This document shows, one piece after another, positions 32,238 through 41,140 of a DNA stretch of 64,000 nt. A program made the position numbers and the translations under genes. Positions within the stretch are counted from its first letter, which is position 1; each line of letters opens with the position of its first letter. Below the pieces are notes generated by a model. The model saw nothing but the letters and a program-made list of their open reading frames with translations, was not told where the DNA came from and ran no database searches. The DNA is from Anaerolineales bacterium UBA6055 (lineage in GTDB: Bacteria; Chloroflexota; Anaerolineae; Aggregatilineales; Phototrophicaceae): NCBI GenBank assembly GCA_002428985.1, contig DIYL01000057.1:62001-126000 (forward strand). Direction: 5' to 3'.

Positions 32238-33842
32238 CTACTCAAAATCTCGGAAACGCCAGTCACCATCAACCATCGTGCCTAGTACATTAATGTCAAG
32301 AATTTCTTCAGCTTCAATCGCGTAAATATCACGATCTAGTACAATCAAGTCCGCAAGATACCCTTCAGCCAACTTACCGAGACGATCTTCCATATTAGCT
32401 GCATAAGCAGAACCTTGTGTAAAAGCAAGCAATGTTTCATCAAGTGTCAATCGTGCATCAGGATACCATCCACCCTCTGGTTTCCCATTACGTTGGCGGG
32501 TAATAGCAGCATGGATACCTATAAACGGGTCAAATGGCTCTACAGGTGCATCAGACCCAAATGCTAATGTCACACCACGATCAAGCTGAATACGAGGATT
32601 GTAGGCATACTGTGTGCGTTCACCCCAGTAACGGTCAGCCATAAACATATCCGAGGTAGCATGGATGGGTTGCATAGATGCAATAATATCCAATTCTGCT
32701 AGCCTATCTAAATCCGTGGGGTGCATAATCTGAACATGCTCAATCCGATGACGACGGGTCGATGTAGATTCGTCACGAACTTTTTCTTCAGTACGTACTG
32801 TCTCAAATACATCTAAAACATCATGTACAGCTTTATCACCAATCGCATGAATTGTAGATGGCAAACCGTTTGCGCTGGCACGACTGACATACTCAGTCAT
32901 TTCGTCTTTATCAACAACGACAATACCATAATTATCAGGTTCCCCTTCGTATGGATCAAACATCAACGCAGTTTTAGGTCCGAGTGCACCATCCGCAAAT
33001 AATTTAAGTGCACCAATCCGAATCCAGTCATCACCAAAATTCCGACGAATACCTGAGTCTAACGCCGCTGATAGCCACGCTTGATTAATTTGCTTAACTA
33101 CACGAAGAGACAAATCTCCACGTTCACGCAAAATCTGTAGCGCTGCAAGGCATGACGGATTGTCAAAATCATGAATCATTGTAAGACCAGATTTTAAAGC
33201 AAGCTCCTGTGCATCTACCATCATATCTGCGAGCTGATCAGAAGTCGGTACAGGCACATTATTCCGTACCATGTTCATTGCAGGGTCTTCAAGCAAAATA
33301 CCAGTTGCTTCGCCCTGTGCATCGCGATAAATTTGACCACCTTCTGGGTCGGTTGTGGAGTTTGTGATACCAGCTAACTCAAGTGCTTTACTATTTGCCC
33401 ACAAAGCATGACCACTTTTCGCGTTTAATGCTACAGGATGATCAGGGGCAACGGCATCTAAATCTTCTTTGGTCGGGAATTCACGGTTTTCCCATAAATC
33501 TTGCGCCCAACCCCGCCCCGTTATCCACTCTCCAGCAGGTGTAGACGCAACACGCGCTTTTACACACTCTAGTGCAATCTCTTTACTTTCAACTTCAAAT
33601 ACATCAACCGATCGCAATGCACGGGCTTGCCATTCCCAATGTAAGTGCGCATCAGTTAAGCCAGGCAGAACCGTTTTCCCATCAAGATTAACTTCACTTG
33701 TTGATGAATTACCTAATGCACGAATCGCATCATTATCTCCAAGTGCAACTACGCGACCATAACTAATTGCTATGGCACTCACACGTGGTTGTGCTGAATT
33801 TAATGTAATAATATTGCCATTAAAAAGAATTGTTTGAATCAT
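32238..33842 (-). CDS. Amidohydrolase of the YtcJ group
   Basis: A 534-residue metal-dependent hydrolase (Amidohydrolase_3). The N-terminal LFNGNIITLNS and VLPGLTDAHLHWEW supply the small beta-sandwich and the HxH motif. Later motifs are IHDFDNPSCLAALQ, a lysine/carboxylate region KLFADGALGPKTALM, STIHAIGDKAVHDVLDVF (metal His), RIEHVQIMHP (metal His) and LAFGSDAPVEPFDP (catalytic Asp). The C-terminal beta-strands (LGKLAEGYLADLIVLDRD) close the sandwich. The natural substrate of YtcJ proteins is unknown. It is followed by, and 9 bases downstream of, the PfkB gene, so the two may be co-expressed. Confidence 0.92.
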   Translation of the reverse strand: MIQTILFNGNIITLNSAQPRVSAIAISYGRVVALGDNDAIRALGNSSTSEVNLDGKTVLPGLTDAHLHWEWQARALRSVDVFEVESKEIALECVKARVASTPAGEWITGRGWAQDLWENREFPTKEDLDAVAPDHPVALNAKSGHALWANSKALELAGITNSTTDPEGGQIYRDAQGEATGILLEDPAMNMVRNNVPVPTSDQLADMMVDAQELALKSGLTMIHDFDNPSCLAALQILRERGDLSLRVVKQINQAWLSAALDSGIRRNFGDDWIRIGALKLFADGALGPKTALMFDPYEGEPDNYGIVVVDKDEMTEYVSRASANGLPSTIHAIGDKAVHDVLDVFETVRTEEKVRDESTSTRRHRIEHVQIMHPTDLDRLAELDIIASMQPIHATSDMFMADRYWGERTQYAYNPRIQLDRGVTLAFGSDAPVEPFDPFIGIHAAITRQRNGKPEGGWYPDARLTLDETLLAFTQGSAYAANMEDRLGKLAEGYLADLIVLDRDIYAIEAEEILDINVLGTMVDGDWRFRDFE

Positions 33843-33851
33843 CTCTCTATC

Positions 33852-34694
33852 CTATTTAAGTTCATCAATTTCTCGCTCAATTTCAGATTTTGTTGGTGCA
33901 CTATCAACACCTGTCCGCGTCACTGAATAAGCAGCCAAACGTCCTGCAATTTTAACAGCTTTATAGACGTCATTTCCAACAATTGGTAACGCACTCAACA
34001 TCGATGATGCAAAAACATCACCTGCGCCTGTTAGATCGCGGGGTTGTACTTCAATACTGTCATAATGGAACGAATCACCATTATGATAATAGGCACCACC
34101 TTCGCGTCCATTGGTCACAACGAGATGATTAACAATGGGTCGCAGTTCCTCAGTCAATTGCGGATATTGATAGATATCTTCTTCACTGTACACAATAATA
34201 TCAATCAGCCGAAATGCCTCTTCATCAAACCAACGTTTAAAATGCACACGCCCATCCACATCCCAGCGGCGCATAAGTCCTTGTAAAGTCAGCATAACCA
34301 TAGCATCAGGGAATTTTTTCGCCATTTCAAGCGGTTTCACTTCATCTGCGAGCGGTCCAAGATGAACATAAGGAACATTAACCCATCCATTCGGAACATC
34401 TCCATAAACAATCGGTTCTGCGGTAGCTCTTACATACTGCTTCCGAATGTCTTCATCATAGATATTTTCATAAGTAAGCGTATTTTCAGCTGGAATAGAG
34501 ATCAATTTACCATGTGGTAGAAGATGTCGAAGCAGAGGTTCATTGTATGCAGCACTAGTCAATATCCCAACACGATGACCAAATGCAGCATAAGTCGGTG
34601 CAGCATAAGACACAGTCCCCCCTAGCATGCGTCCACCAGGTACTAAATCGGCTGTCATATGCCCAATCAATAACACATCAATTTCAGAAGTCAT
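33852..34694 (-). CDS. PfkB-family carbohydrate/nucleoside kinase
   Basis: A 280-residue ribokinase-fold enzyme. The C-terminal PfkB signature DLTGAGDVFASSMLSAL contains the catalytic Asp and anion hole. The N-terminus has LLIGHMTADLVPGGRMLGGT, with the GG substrate motif, and VVTNGREGGAYYH is the ATP-side strand. Asp/Glu-rich motif 1 is weak, so the substrate cannot be named. The start is placed at the third codon (ATG 34694), seven bases after GCGAG; ATG 34700 is the alternative. It is separated from khpB by a terminator, so it is a new transcription unit leading into the amidohydrolase. Confidence 0.85.
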   Translation of the reverse strand: MTSEIDVLLIGHMTADLVPGGRMLGGTVSYAAPTYAAFGHRVGILTSAAYNEPLLRHLLPHGKLISIPAENTLTYENIYDEDIRKQYVRATAEPIVYGDVPNGWVNVPYVHLGPLADEVKPLEMAKKFPDAMVMLTLQGLMRRWDVDGRVHFKRWFDEEAFRLIDIIVYSEEDIYQYPQLTEELRPIVNHLVVTNGREGGAYYHNGDSFHYDSIEVQPRDLTGAGDVFASSMLSALPIVGNDVYKAVKIAGRLAAYSVTRTGVDSAPTKSEIEREIDELK

Positions 34695-34720
34695 AAGCAT
34701 CTCGCAATTTCTATATAAGT

Positions 34721-34747
34721 AAAAGAAAGACGCAGAATATGCGTCTT
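34721..34747 (-). terminator. Terminator after khpB
   Basis: On the minus strand AAGACGCA and TGCGTCTT (plus 34740-34747 and 34727-34734) form an 8-bp stem followed by TTCTTTT. It ends the rpmH-to-khpB transcript. Confidence 0.75.
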
Positions 34748-34780
34748 ATCTATCAATATCCAGTTTAAGGTGGATGTTGT

Positions 34781-35521
34781 TTATTTGGGAACAATGGTTA
34801 CTTTACGGGTGCGACCTTCACCAACACTACGCGTGGTCACATCTACGCGTCCACGTAATGTTAGATGAATAATACGACGTTCGTTGGGCGGCATTGGTTC
34901 TAGTGTAATTGTACGACCTTGTTGTACAGCTTGTTTTGCCATACGGTTCGCCAATCCACGCAGGCGATTAGAACGACCCGTTTTATATCCTGCAGCATCC
35001 ACAATCACATTCGCACGCCGTTGTAAGCGCCGACTACAAATCAAGCGGACAATATACTGTAAAGACGACAATGTTTCACCACGACGCCCAATGAGACGAT
35101 TCATATTTTTACCAGAAATATTTAACATCCAGTGCATTTCCTCGTCTTCAGACTCTGCATCTGCACGATGAACGGTTACAGTACCTTTGATCTGCATTTT
35201 CTCAAGCAACTCTTCAAGGACCTGCTTACCAACTTGAGCATCTTCGTCAAGCTCATCGTCAGAAACGGTAACCATATTCCCAGGAATATCGTCGTCGTTT
35301 TCATCTTTATCATCATCTTCTTCTGGTTCAGATTTTGGTGGTGTTCGCTTACCAATCAGCACCAACCGTACTCGTGCCTCCTTCGCCCCAAATCCAAAGA
35401 GACCTGTATTGGGTTCTTCAAGCACTTCAACCATAACATCACCGGGTTGAGCATTCAGTTCCTTCAAACCATTACTAATAGCATCTTCAACTGAATTTCC
35501 GGTTGCTTCTATCATTTCCAT
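34781..35521 (-). CDS. khpB: KhpB/Jag RNA-binding protein
   Basis: A 246-residue RNA-binding protein. The Jag_N domain (1-55) has SVEDAISNGLKELNAQPGDV and NTGLFGFGAKEARVRL. A linker rich in Asp/Glu (EEDDDKDENDDDIP) follows, then a KH domain with the GxxG loop IGRRGET and a C-terminal R3H motif (NERRIIHLTL). KhpB binds RNA with KhpA and affects cell elongation and division in Firmicutes. Here it directly follows yidC (39 bases), the arrangement seen widely. A terminator ends the operon downstream. Confidence 0.92.
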   Translation of the reverse strand: MEMIEATGNSVEDAISNGLKELNAQPGDVMVEVLEEPNTGLFGFGAKEARVRLVLIGKRTPPKSEPEEDDDKDENDDDIPGNMVTVSDDELDEDAQVGKQVLEELLEKMQIKGTVTVHRADAESEDEEMHWMLNISGKNMNRLIGRRGETLSSLQYIVRLICSRRLQRRANVIVDAAGYKTGRSNRLRGLANRMAKQAVQQGRTITLEPMPPNERRIIHLTLRGRVDVTTRSVGEGRTRKVTIVPK

Positions 35522-35560
35522 AGTAATTACCCCTGTGTGCGATGTGAGTATGGCAACAGG

Positions 35561-36433
35561 TTATTTTTTGCGTGGTTTTTTCTTCTTCGCTTTACGAGGT
35601 TTCTTCACAGGTTCATCATCCTCGTCATCATCACTATCCACAATCACATCGTCTTCAGCTTTATTTGATCTAAAAATTTTATCCAACACGGCACGTCCCT
35701 GTGGACTATATTGGATAATACCTACCACATTGGAGGTTACAAAGTAAATCGATAACCCGACTGAGAACGAAAGGGAGAAAAAGCCAAACATGAGCGGCAT
35801 GATTGTTGTCATGCTTTGCGTCATTGCTTGAGCTTGTCCACCAATACCGCCACCATCATCGTCATCGCCATTATCAGATTTATTTTGTTGGGTCATATTC
35901 ATCGTTAATTTTGATTGTGCCCAAGTTGTTATCAATACCAAAAGTGGTAGTGCGAGCGCATAGGTTGGATTTGTTGTTGGGGGCAAAGTTAAATCCATCC
36001 CCAACCACATACGTTGCAATGGAATCAATGCGTCCAATCCTGGAATTAGCAACCGTTCGGGCAAATCAACAAGTTGGAATGGTGTAGCCGCAAGCGCAAA
36101 GAAAATTGCCTGATATAAACCGATCAGAATTGGGAATTGAATCAATAGAGGCAAACATCCACCAATAGGATTGACTCCATTTTCCCTGTACAATTTCATC
36201 TGTGCTTCTGATAACTTTTCGCGGTCATTTTTGTATTTTTCTTGTATTTTCTTCAATTTTGGTTGAAGTTGTTGCATTTTCCGCGAAGATTCTTGCTGTC
36301 GAGCAAGCAATGGATAGGTTAACATCCGGATGATAACCGTCAACACAATAATCGCCAGCACAATATCCTGATTCAATAATGAATAGAATAAAGTTAGAAT
36401 CGTTACGAACGGGTTTAAGATTAAATCCCACAT
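35561..36433 (-). CDS. yidC: YidC/Oxa1 membrane protein insertase
   Basis: Inserts inner-membrane proteins with or without SecYEG. The 290-residue protein has the short, Gram-positive-like form without the large periplasmic domain. Helix 1 carries the conserved groove arginine (LTVIIRMLTYP, R36), followed by the cytoplasmic helical hairpin (SRKMQQLQPKLKKIQEKY) and the NPIGGCLPLLIQFPILIGLY helix. The tail is highly charged: an acidic patch (DSDDDEDDEP) then KKPRKAKKKKPRKK, which probably contacts ribosomal RNA. A Asp/Gly-rich insert (SDNGDDDDGGGIGG) sits in the cytoplasmic loop before helix 4. It is preceded by the beta-propeller lipoprotein and followed by khpB. Confidence 0.95.
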   Translation of the reverse strand: MWDLILNPFVTILTLFYSLLNQDIVLAIIVLTVIIRMLTYPLLARQQESSRKMQQLQPKLKKIQEKYKNDREKLSEAQMKLYRENGVNPIGGCLPLLIQFPILIGLYQAIFFALAATPFQLVDLPERLLIPGLDALIPLQRMWLGMDLTLPPTTNPTYALALPLLVLITTWAQSKLTMNMTQQNKSDNGDDDDGGGIGGQAQAMTQSMTTIMPLMFGFFSLSFSVGLSIYFVTSNVVGIIQYSPQGRAVLDKIFRSNKAEDDVIVDSDDDEDDEPVKKPRKAKKKKPRKK

Positions 36434-36454
36434 TTAGTCATGCTCCTCGATGGA

Positions 36455-37630
36455 CTAGCGTTTGTGTACCCAAGTTTGACGACCATCAATCCCAAATGCG
36501 ATCAACAGTTCACCTGTATTGGTCGAACTTACAATAATGAGTGGTTCATCAATATCGAGTGTTTCACTGGGTTCTAGCAGAAGCAGATCTCCCAGTAATT
36601 CGGGACGACCCTCAACTTCCTGATCGTTGATAATGACACCATCACGTTTATCCAACCAATAGACAACACCATCACGAGAAGCAACGATTACACGGTCTTC
36701 AAAAACGATAGGACCGGGTCGAATACCACGGGTCGCAACTTGTACTGACCACACAACAGATAGGTCATCGTTCGTATCGAGCGCATGAACATATCCACTA
36801 AAATCAGCAAAGTAAATAATGCCATCTTCATCAATCGCTGGTGTACCCCAAACCCAATTCTGTGTTGGGTAGGAATTGAGGATTTCACCATCAAGCGAAA
36901 CTTCGAAGAACATACGATTAAAACTACCGACATATAGCCGATCATTAGCAAGTAATGGTCTTGATGCAACACCGCCTTCAAGGTCGGCTGTCCATAGCAA
37001 TTCACCAGAATCTTTGTCAACCGAGTACAAGAAGTGATCAAGTGATGGGAAGATAATCTGGTTATCAATGTTCATTGGTTTTACCCATACACCCTCTTCC
37101 GTCGGATACGACCACAGGATCTCCTCATCTTCAAGGCGCATCGCTGTAACACCACCCGATTGGAACGGAATATACAAAACCCCATCAAGTAACAACATAT
37201 CTGCTAGAACATGATCCTGAACAGGGATAATATCCTCGACTGTAGTGGTGATCGTATCCACCTCTAACAGACGATCATTGTAATCAGCAACGAGAAAACG
37301 CTCGTTCTCTAAAGGTATAGGATTAGCAAAAAACTGAGCATTATCATAATCACCGCCACGCAATACCCATGTACGTGGATCATTATTTTCGGTACGACGA
37401 ACTTCACCTGTGACAGGGTTAATCAAACGAGCAGGGGCACCCGTATCTGGGCTAAGGATTTCAACCTGATCGTTGAATGAGACAATCAAATGTTGCTCAT
37501 CATTTAGATCAACCAAGCCAACTGAAGGCCAACTTGTTCCCATACGGTTGCCAACACAACCAGACAATGCAAGTATGGTGACTAATGCAAAGAACAGTAA
37601 GCGATACCGCTTTGGGTTCGTTAAATTCAA
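36455..37630 (-). CDS. PQQ-like beta-propeller lipoprotein
   Basis: A 391-residue exported lipoprotein. The signal peptide is RLLFFALVTILALSGCVGN with the lipobox Cys at ~25. The mature part is built of repeated blades of the quinoprotein-like/BamB type: VVWSVQVATRGIRPGPIVFE, WVWGTPAIDEDGIIYFADF, DSGELLWTADLEGGVASRP, and DGVIINDQEVEG. It lies between yidD and yidC, four bases after yidD. BamB is part of the outer-membrane assembly machine in Gram-negatives, but there is no outer-membrane machinery visible here. A chaperone or scaffold role for YidC clients is an inference from position. Confidence 0.88.
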   Translation of the reverse strand: MNLTNPKRYRLLFFALVTILALSGCVGNRMGTSWPSVGLVDLNDEQHLIVSFNDQVEILSPDTGAPARLINPVTGEVRRTENNDPRTWVLRGGDYDNAQFFANPIPLENERFLVADYNDRLLEVDTITTTVEDIIPVQDHVLADMLLLDGVLYIPFQSGGVTAMRLEDEEILWSYPTEEGVWVKPMNIDNQIIFPSLDHFLYSVDKDSGELLWTADLEGGVASRPLLANDRLYVGSFNRMFFEVSLDGEILNSYPTQNWVWGTPAIDEDGIIYFADFSGYVHALDTNDDLSVVWSVQVATRGIRPGPIVFEDRVIVASRDGVVYWLDKRDGVIINDQEVEGRPELLGDLLLLEPSETLDIDEPLIIVSSTNTGELLIAFGIDGRQTWVHKR

Positions 37631-37633
37631 ACA

Positions 37634-37855
37634 TCACTCCTTAGGAGGAACTGGATCGTAGCCACCGGGGTGCATCGGATGACATCGTCCGATACGCTTT
37701 AAGCCCATCCAGGTTCCCTTAAACGGTCCATAGACTTCGATGGCTTCATACATATATACAGAGCAGGTTGGGGTAAATCGGCAAGCAGAGGGTAGACTAG
37801 GAGAAATGAACCGCTTGTAGAAGCGTAGAGACTTCAACATAAACCACTTCAACAT
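37634..37855 (-). CDS. yidD: Membrane protein insertion efficiency factor YidD
   Basis: A 73-residue protein with the family signature. It begins MLKWFMLKSLRFYKRFISP, an amphipathic membrane-associating helix. The Cys-rich core CRFTPTCSVYMYEAIEVYGP and the C-terminal IGRCHPMHPGGYDPVP follow. YidD helps YidC-dependent membrane insertion. It follows rnpA by two bases and precedes the propeller lipoprotein by three. Confidence 0.95.
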   Translation of the reverse strand: MLKWFMLKSLRFYKRFISPSLPSACRFTPTCSVYMYEAIEVYGPFKGTWMGLKRIGRCHPMHPGGYDPVPPKE

Positions 37856-37857
37856 AT

Positions 37858-38199
37858 TTACTCTTCCTTCAACAACTTCGCCTGACGAAACAACTTGTTC
37901 AATATACGTAGAAGCTCTTCAAAAGGTTGCTCAACAACAGAAGGTCGAGCGATAATAACAACATCATAACCCTGATGTAAATGGGGATGAATCTGATATG
38001 TAGCCTCGCGCAATCGGCGTTTTACAAGATTACGAATCACCGCACCGCCAACCTTTTTGCTGGTGACGAAGCCATAGCGATTATGAGATAACGGGTTCTC
38101 TGCACAATTTAACATTATCCGATAGTGCTTATGCAAAGTTCCGTTACGGCGTACCCGCGCAAAATCCGCAGACTGCCGAAGCCGCAATACAGATTTCAT
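37858..38199 (-). CDS. rnpA: Ribonuclease P protein component
   Basis: A 113-residue basic protein that binds the catalytic RNase P RNA and tRNA precursors. The signature KKVGGAVIRNLVKRRLREA corresponds to the conserved RNR box, with its second Arg changed to Leu (RNL). The N-terminus FARVRRNGTLHKH and the hydrophobic core VVIIARPSVVEQPFEELLRIL match the family. It begins three bases after the rpmH stop. The cognate RNA gene is not in this window. Confidence 0.93.
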   Translation of the reverse strand: MKSVLRLRQSADFARVRRNGTLHKHYRIMLNCAENPLSHNRYGFVTSKKVGGAVIRNLVKRRLREATYQIHPHLHQGYDVVIIARPSVVEQPFEELLRILNKLFRQAKLLKEE

Positions 38200-38202
38200 C
38201 GT

Positions 38203-38382
38203 CTAACTAGCGTTCCAGTTGACCTTCTTAACGTGCTTTGGTGTAACCGCTAACTCGTGCCGACCACGTTTACGACGTGCTTTCAACACTCTACGACCAT
38301 TTTTTGTGCTCATACGTTTGCGGAAGCCATGAACACGCTTACGACGGCGAACCTTTGGTTGCCATGTGCGTTTAGTTGACAT
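38203..38382 (-). CDS. rpmH: Ribosomal protein L34
   Basis: A 59-residue basic protein starting MSTKRTWQPKVRRRKRVHGF, followed by RKRMSTKNGRRVLKARRKRG, the invariant L34 core. Typical L34 is 44-46 residues; this one has a ~13-residue C-terminal extension (TPKHVKKVNWNAS). The extension may occupy the ribosome surface. The first gene of the rpmH-rnpA-yidD-lipoprotein-yidC-khpB unit, with a promoter at 38426-38454. Confidence 0.93.
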   Translation of the reverse strand: MSTKRTWQPKVRRRKRVHGFRKRMSTKNGRRVLKARRKRGRHELAVTPKHVKKVNWNAS

Positions 38383-38425
38383 CTAAAATTTACCTTTATC
38401 TAACGAATTCGAATCACAAGCGGTA

Positions 38426-38454
38426 AGTATAGCCGACCTTAAATATGTGGTCAA
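38426..38454 (-). promoter_or_regulatory. Promoter of the rpmH operon
   Basis: On the minus strand TTGACC (plus 38449-38454), a 17-base spacer and TATACT (plus 38426-38431) lie about 45 bases before the rpmH ATG, a near-consensus promoter giving a ~37-base leader. Confidence 0.75.
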
Positions 38455-38685
38455 CACTCGCTTAAACTGTACCTATAACTTATATGTTTTTGGTTTGTCA
38501 TTACATTGTATCATTAAAAGTGTATTCGACTTTAAGTTCCAATCTACCATTAAATTGCTTGACGATTGCCCTAAGTACCGCTTGACGATAGCTAACCCGT
38601 TCAAGTAGGATTGCAAGTGCGATACTGAAAATCGGCATCTATCCTACAAAATACAATCACACATTCCTTATCTGGAGGCGGTAAT
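38455..38685. other. Divergent intergenic region, no dnaA and no origin seen
   Basis: The whole gap between rpmH and the next plus-strand gene is 38383-38685 (about 300 bases). Outside the rpmH promoter it shows a CTTGACGAT direct repeat (about 38559 and 38581, 22 bases apart) and AT-rich stretches. rpmH is often next to dnaA/oriC, but there is no TTATCCACA-type DnaA box cluster and no dnaA gene, so an origin is not supported. TGGAGG lies about 7 bases before the TTG at 38686. Confidence 0.5.
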
Positions 38686-40263
38686 TTGTTACCAGCGCAA
38701 CATTGGGCATACAGTTTCTCAATAAATTCGGAAGATATTGACCTTATTACAAACCTTTTGCTGGAAAAAGAAACACCTATGTCCAGCGCACAGCTCGCTA
38801 CAATTCTCGTACAGATGCGTATAGAGGAGCAACAATCAGCTCTTGTAGAGCAATATGAAGGTACAAAAGTGTATCAACCGTCACAATCGTATGATATAGG
38901 AGATCGGTTGTTATTTTCTATTATGGAAAATGCCACAGCAACTGTCACGGGTATTCGGGACGGAAATAGTAACGAAGAACTTACATTCCGTGTCGCGACT
39001 GTCGAATTCGACAATAGTAGATTCAACCTCTCAAATCGTCAGCGAGAATTTGTTGTCGAATATGATGCAGATCATCCACTAAATAATATAAATGAAGACC
39101 AGCACCCGGCATTATCACTTGACGACTATTCAGTCGAAGATATTATCAACGACCCAGACACAACAATCATTAAGCAAGTTGACGAAGCACTCACAAGAAA
39201 TCGCGACCTTGTTAGGATTGCAGGTACATGGTTTGTCCGTGACCTTATGCTAGAAGTAGATATTGGTCATATGCACCTTGGAGAAGCCGTGCTCGATATG
39301 AATGGCGGTGGCCCGATGCCTACAGCCCAAATCTTAACCGAAATGGGCGGACTTGGAGATGCACCAGAATCACTGCAAATTTTCTCCATGAATTATCATA
39401 TGAACGAAGATGATCGGTTTGATGAGGTCGGGCCCTCTGGCGAAGTTATCTGGTATCTAAATCGCCTTCTTCCACGTATGGTTCGTCAAGTCCCGTCAAT
39501 TCTACAATATACTTCGATTGAGTATGATCGTAGTTTACTTAGCGAAGAAATGTTGCAACTAGAGTACGATCTTGATGATGAACATTCACCGATTACATCA
39601 CCACCACCAGAAGAAGAAGCAAGTTTAACACTTATCTATCCGCATCGTCGTGTAGGTACATTACCGATCAATTCAGAAACCAAACATATCTTCCCCGGAG
39701 CCAAAACCCCACGTATCGCGATCACACTTGTTGATACGATTGACGGTGAAGAATTTCCCTGCTGGATTGTTCATGAACATCGGTATGTCTTTGGATTATC
39801 AGGGCTTTATCAAAAACACCACCTACCGGTTGGCGCATATGTATATTTAAACAAAACAGATGATCCAAGCCGTATTGAAATTGAGTTCGACAACTATCGT
39901 CCGCGTACCGAATGGATCCCATTAGTCAGTGGCACCGATCAAGATCAACTACGATTTGATACAGCCAAACGCGCAATTGGTGCAGATTATGATGATATGA
40001 TTATTGTTGGTGTCGACAGTCTCGCAGAAGTTGATAAACTTGGTAATGAAATTCAAAATCAACGCGTCCCGCTCGCCAATTTACTCCGCAATCTCATCAC
40101 AGATTTAAGCAAACAAAACCCACAACGAACTGTTCATGCGAAAGTTCTCTATAGCACACTCAACATTCTACGTCGCTGTCCACCAGGACCTATTTTCGCA
40201 ACGCTTATCGCTAATCCAGATTTCGAAAACGTCGGAGGACAATACTGGAAATTGAGCGAATGA
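38686..40263 (+). CDS. Conserved hypothetical protein of a three-gene operon
   Basis: A 525-residue soluble protein, start TTG 38686 after a TGGAGG site. Residues ~25-55 (LEKETPMSSAQLATILVQMR) look like a winged-helix (HARE-type) fold. A beta-rich region (YDIGDRLLFSIMENATATVTG) suggests a small barrel. The C-terminal ~60 residues contain VHAKVLYSTLNILRRCPPGP and FENVGGQYWKL, another helical domain. I associate proteins of this type with Anaerolineae but know no function. No signal peptide, membrane helix or catalytic motif was found. It leads two further small genes (15-base and 1-base gaps). Confidence 0.7.
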   Translation: MLPAQHWAYSFSINSEDIDLITNLLLEKETPMSSAQLATILVQMRIEEQQSALVEQYEGTKVYQPSQSYDIGDRLLFSIMENATATVTGIRDGNSNEELTFRVATVEFDNSRFNLSNRQREFVVEYDADHPLNNINEDQHPALSLDDYSVEDIINDPDTTIIKQVDEALTRNRDLVRIAGTWFVRDLMLEVDIGHMHLGEAVLDMNGGGPMPTAQILTEMGGLGDAPESLQIFSMNYHMNEDDRFDEVGPSGEVIWYLNRLLPRMVRQVPSILQYTSIEYDRSLLSEEMLQLEYDLDDEHSPITSPPPEEEASLTLIYPHRRVGTLPINSETKHIFPGAKTPRIAITLVDTIDGEEFPCWIVHEHRYVFGLSGLYQKHHLPVGAYVYLNKTDDPSRIEIEFDNYRPRTEWIPLVSGTDQDQLRFDTAKRAIGADYDDMIIVGVDSLAEVDKLGNEIQNQRVPLANLLRNLITDLSKQNPQRTVHAKVLYSTLNILRRCPPGPIFATLIANPDFENVGGQYWKLSE

Positions 40264-40278
40264 TCGAAAGGATAAGCT

Positions 40279-40716
40279 ATGTCGTCCAATTTTTTAATCA
40301 AACCGACAGTAGAGACAAAATTTTATATTGATTATGACTGGTGGGAAACCAGTAACGATGATTTAAATATCTATCTGATGACCCATCTATCGCAAGAAGA
40401 GCGTGAAAAACTTGATTCAATTGATCAAAATGCAGTTATCGACTACATTCACCCAGAAACTGGGGAAGTTTTTCAGCTTGATGCACTCGGCTTAGCAATC
40501 CAAGAATCTGCCAAGCAAGAGGAGTTCATTACAGCACATATTGGACTGATTGACAGTGTCTTCCGTGCATTTCTTGTTAATGACAATCATCCGTTAAATG
40601 CTCGCGAGCTATCTGAAATTACAGGGCGTAATGCGACAACAATTCTGAAAACAATTGGTGGAATGCGGGTTTACCGTGGGATCCGCCCCTATCAACCAGC
40701 AACCGAGGAAGACTAA
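40279..40716 (+). CDS. Small HTH-like conserved protein (second gene of the operon)
   Basis: A 145-residue acidic protein. The start FLIKPTVETKFYIDYDWWE carries a conserved DYDWWE motif. The last ~45 residues (NHPLNARELSEITGRNATTI, followed by LKTIGGMRVYRGIRP) form a clear helix-turn-helix or winged-helix, suggesting DNA or protein binding. ATG 40279 has GAAAGGA 8 bases upstream. The combination of a WWE-type N-terminus and C-terminal wHTH is one I connect with Chloroflexota. Function is unknown. Confidence 0.7.
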   Translation: MSSNFLIKPTVETKFYIDYDWWETSNDDLNIYLMTHLSQEEREKLDSIDQNAVIDYIHPETGEVFQLDALGLAIQESAKQEEFITAHIGLIDSVFRAFLVNDNHPLNARELSEITGRNATTILKTIGGMRVYRGIRPYQPATEED

Positions 40717-40717
40717 C

Positions 40718-41140
40718 ATGGGACGGGTTATCAATACCAATAATCCAGGTAAACGTCGTAACAGTTTTATGCGTACCTCCGCAGAAATTCTTCGTCGCTT
40801 AAGCCAACAGAAAGAAATCAATGAAGATACCAAAGATATGGTAGCAATGTTGGTGTATTGCATGCGCGGCATCGATAGCACAGTTGAAGAATCTATACGA
40901 GCATGGGAAAAACGTGGCTACTGGAAAAAAGCAGATGACTTCCAACAAAAGTGGTGGTGGGCATCTCTAATGTCAACATCGCTCGAAAAACTCGTAAAAG
41001 GTGACAACTGGGATGAACTACCCGAAATGATGGTGAAGCTCTTCCCATATTTTGCTGATATTCAAGTTGCTAAGATGACACGTAATCCCAAAGATTGGGA
41101 AGGCACATATCGTAAGCTGATGGAAGAAAACCAAACTTAA
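40718..41140 (+). CDS. Small conserved protein (third gene of the operon)
   Basis: A 140-residue basic helical protein, MGRVINTNNPGKRRNSFMRT then SAEILRRLSQQKEINEDTKD and VAMLVYCMRGIDSTVEESIR followed by WEKRGYWKKADDFQQKWWWA. ATG 40718 starts one base after the previous stop. A longer frame beginning at 40655 overlaps the upstream gene and is rejected. No family with known function was recognised. Its stop overlaps the convergent pfkA stop by four bases. Confidence 0.7.
   Translation: MGRVINTNNPGKRRNSFMRTSAEILRRLSQQKEINEDTKDMVAMLVYCMRGIDSTVEESIRAWEKRGYWKKADDFQQKWWWASLMSTSLEKLVKGDNWDELPEMMVKLFPYFADIQVAKMTRNPKDWEGTYRKLMEENQT

Noticed and set aside
38383..38685. Replication origin next to rpmH
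   Set aside because: No dnaA gene, no cluster of TTATCCACA boxes and no AT-rich repeat array were seen.
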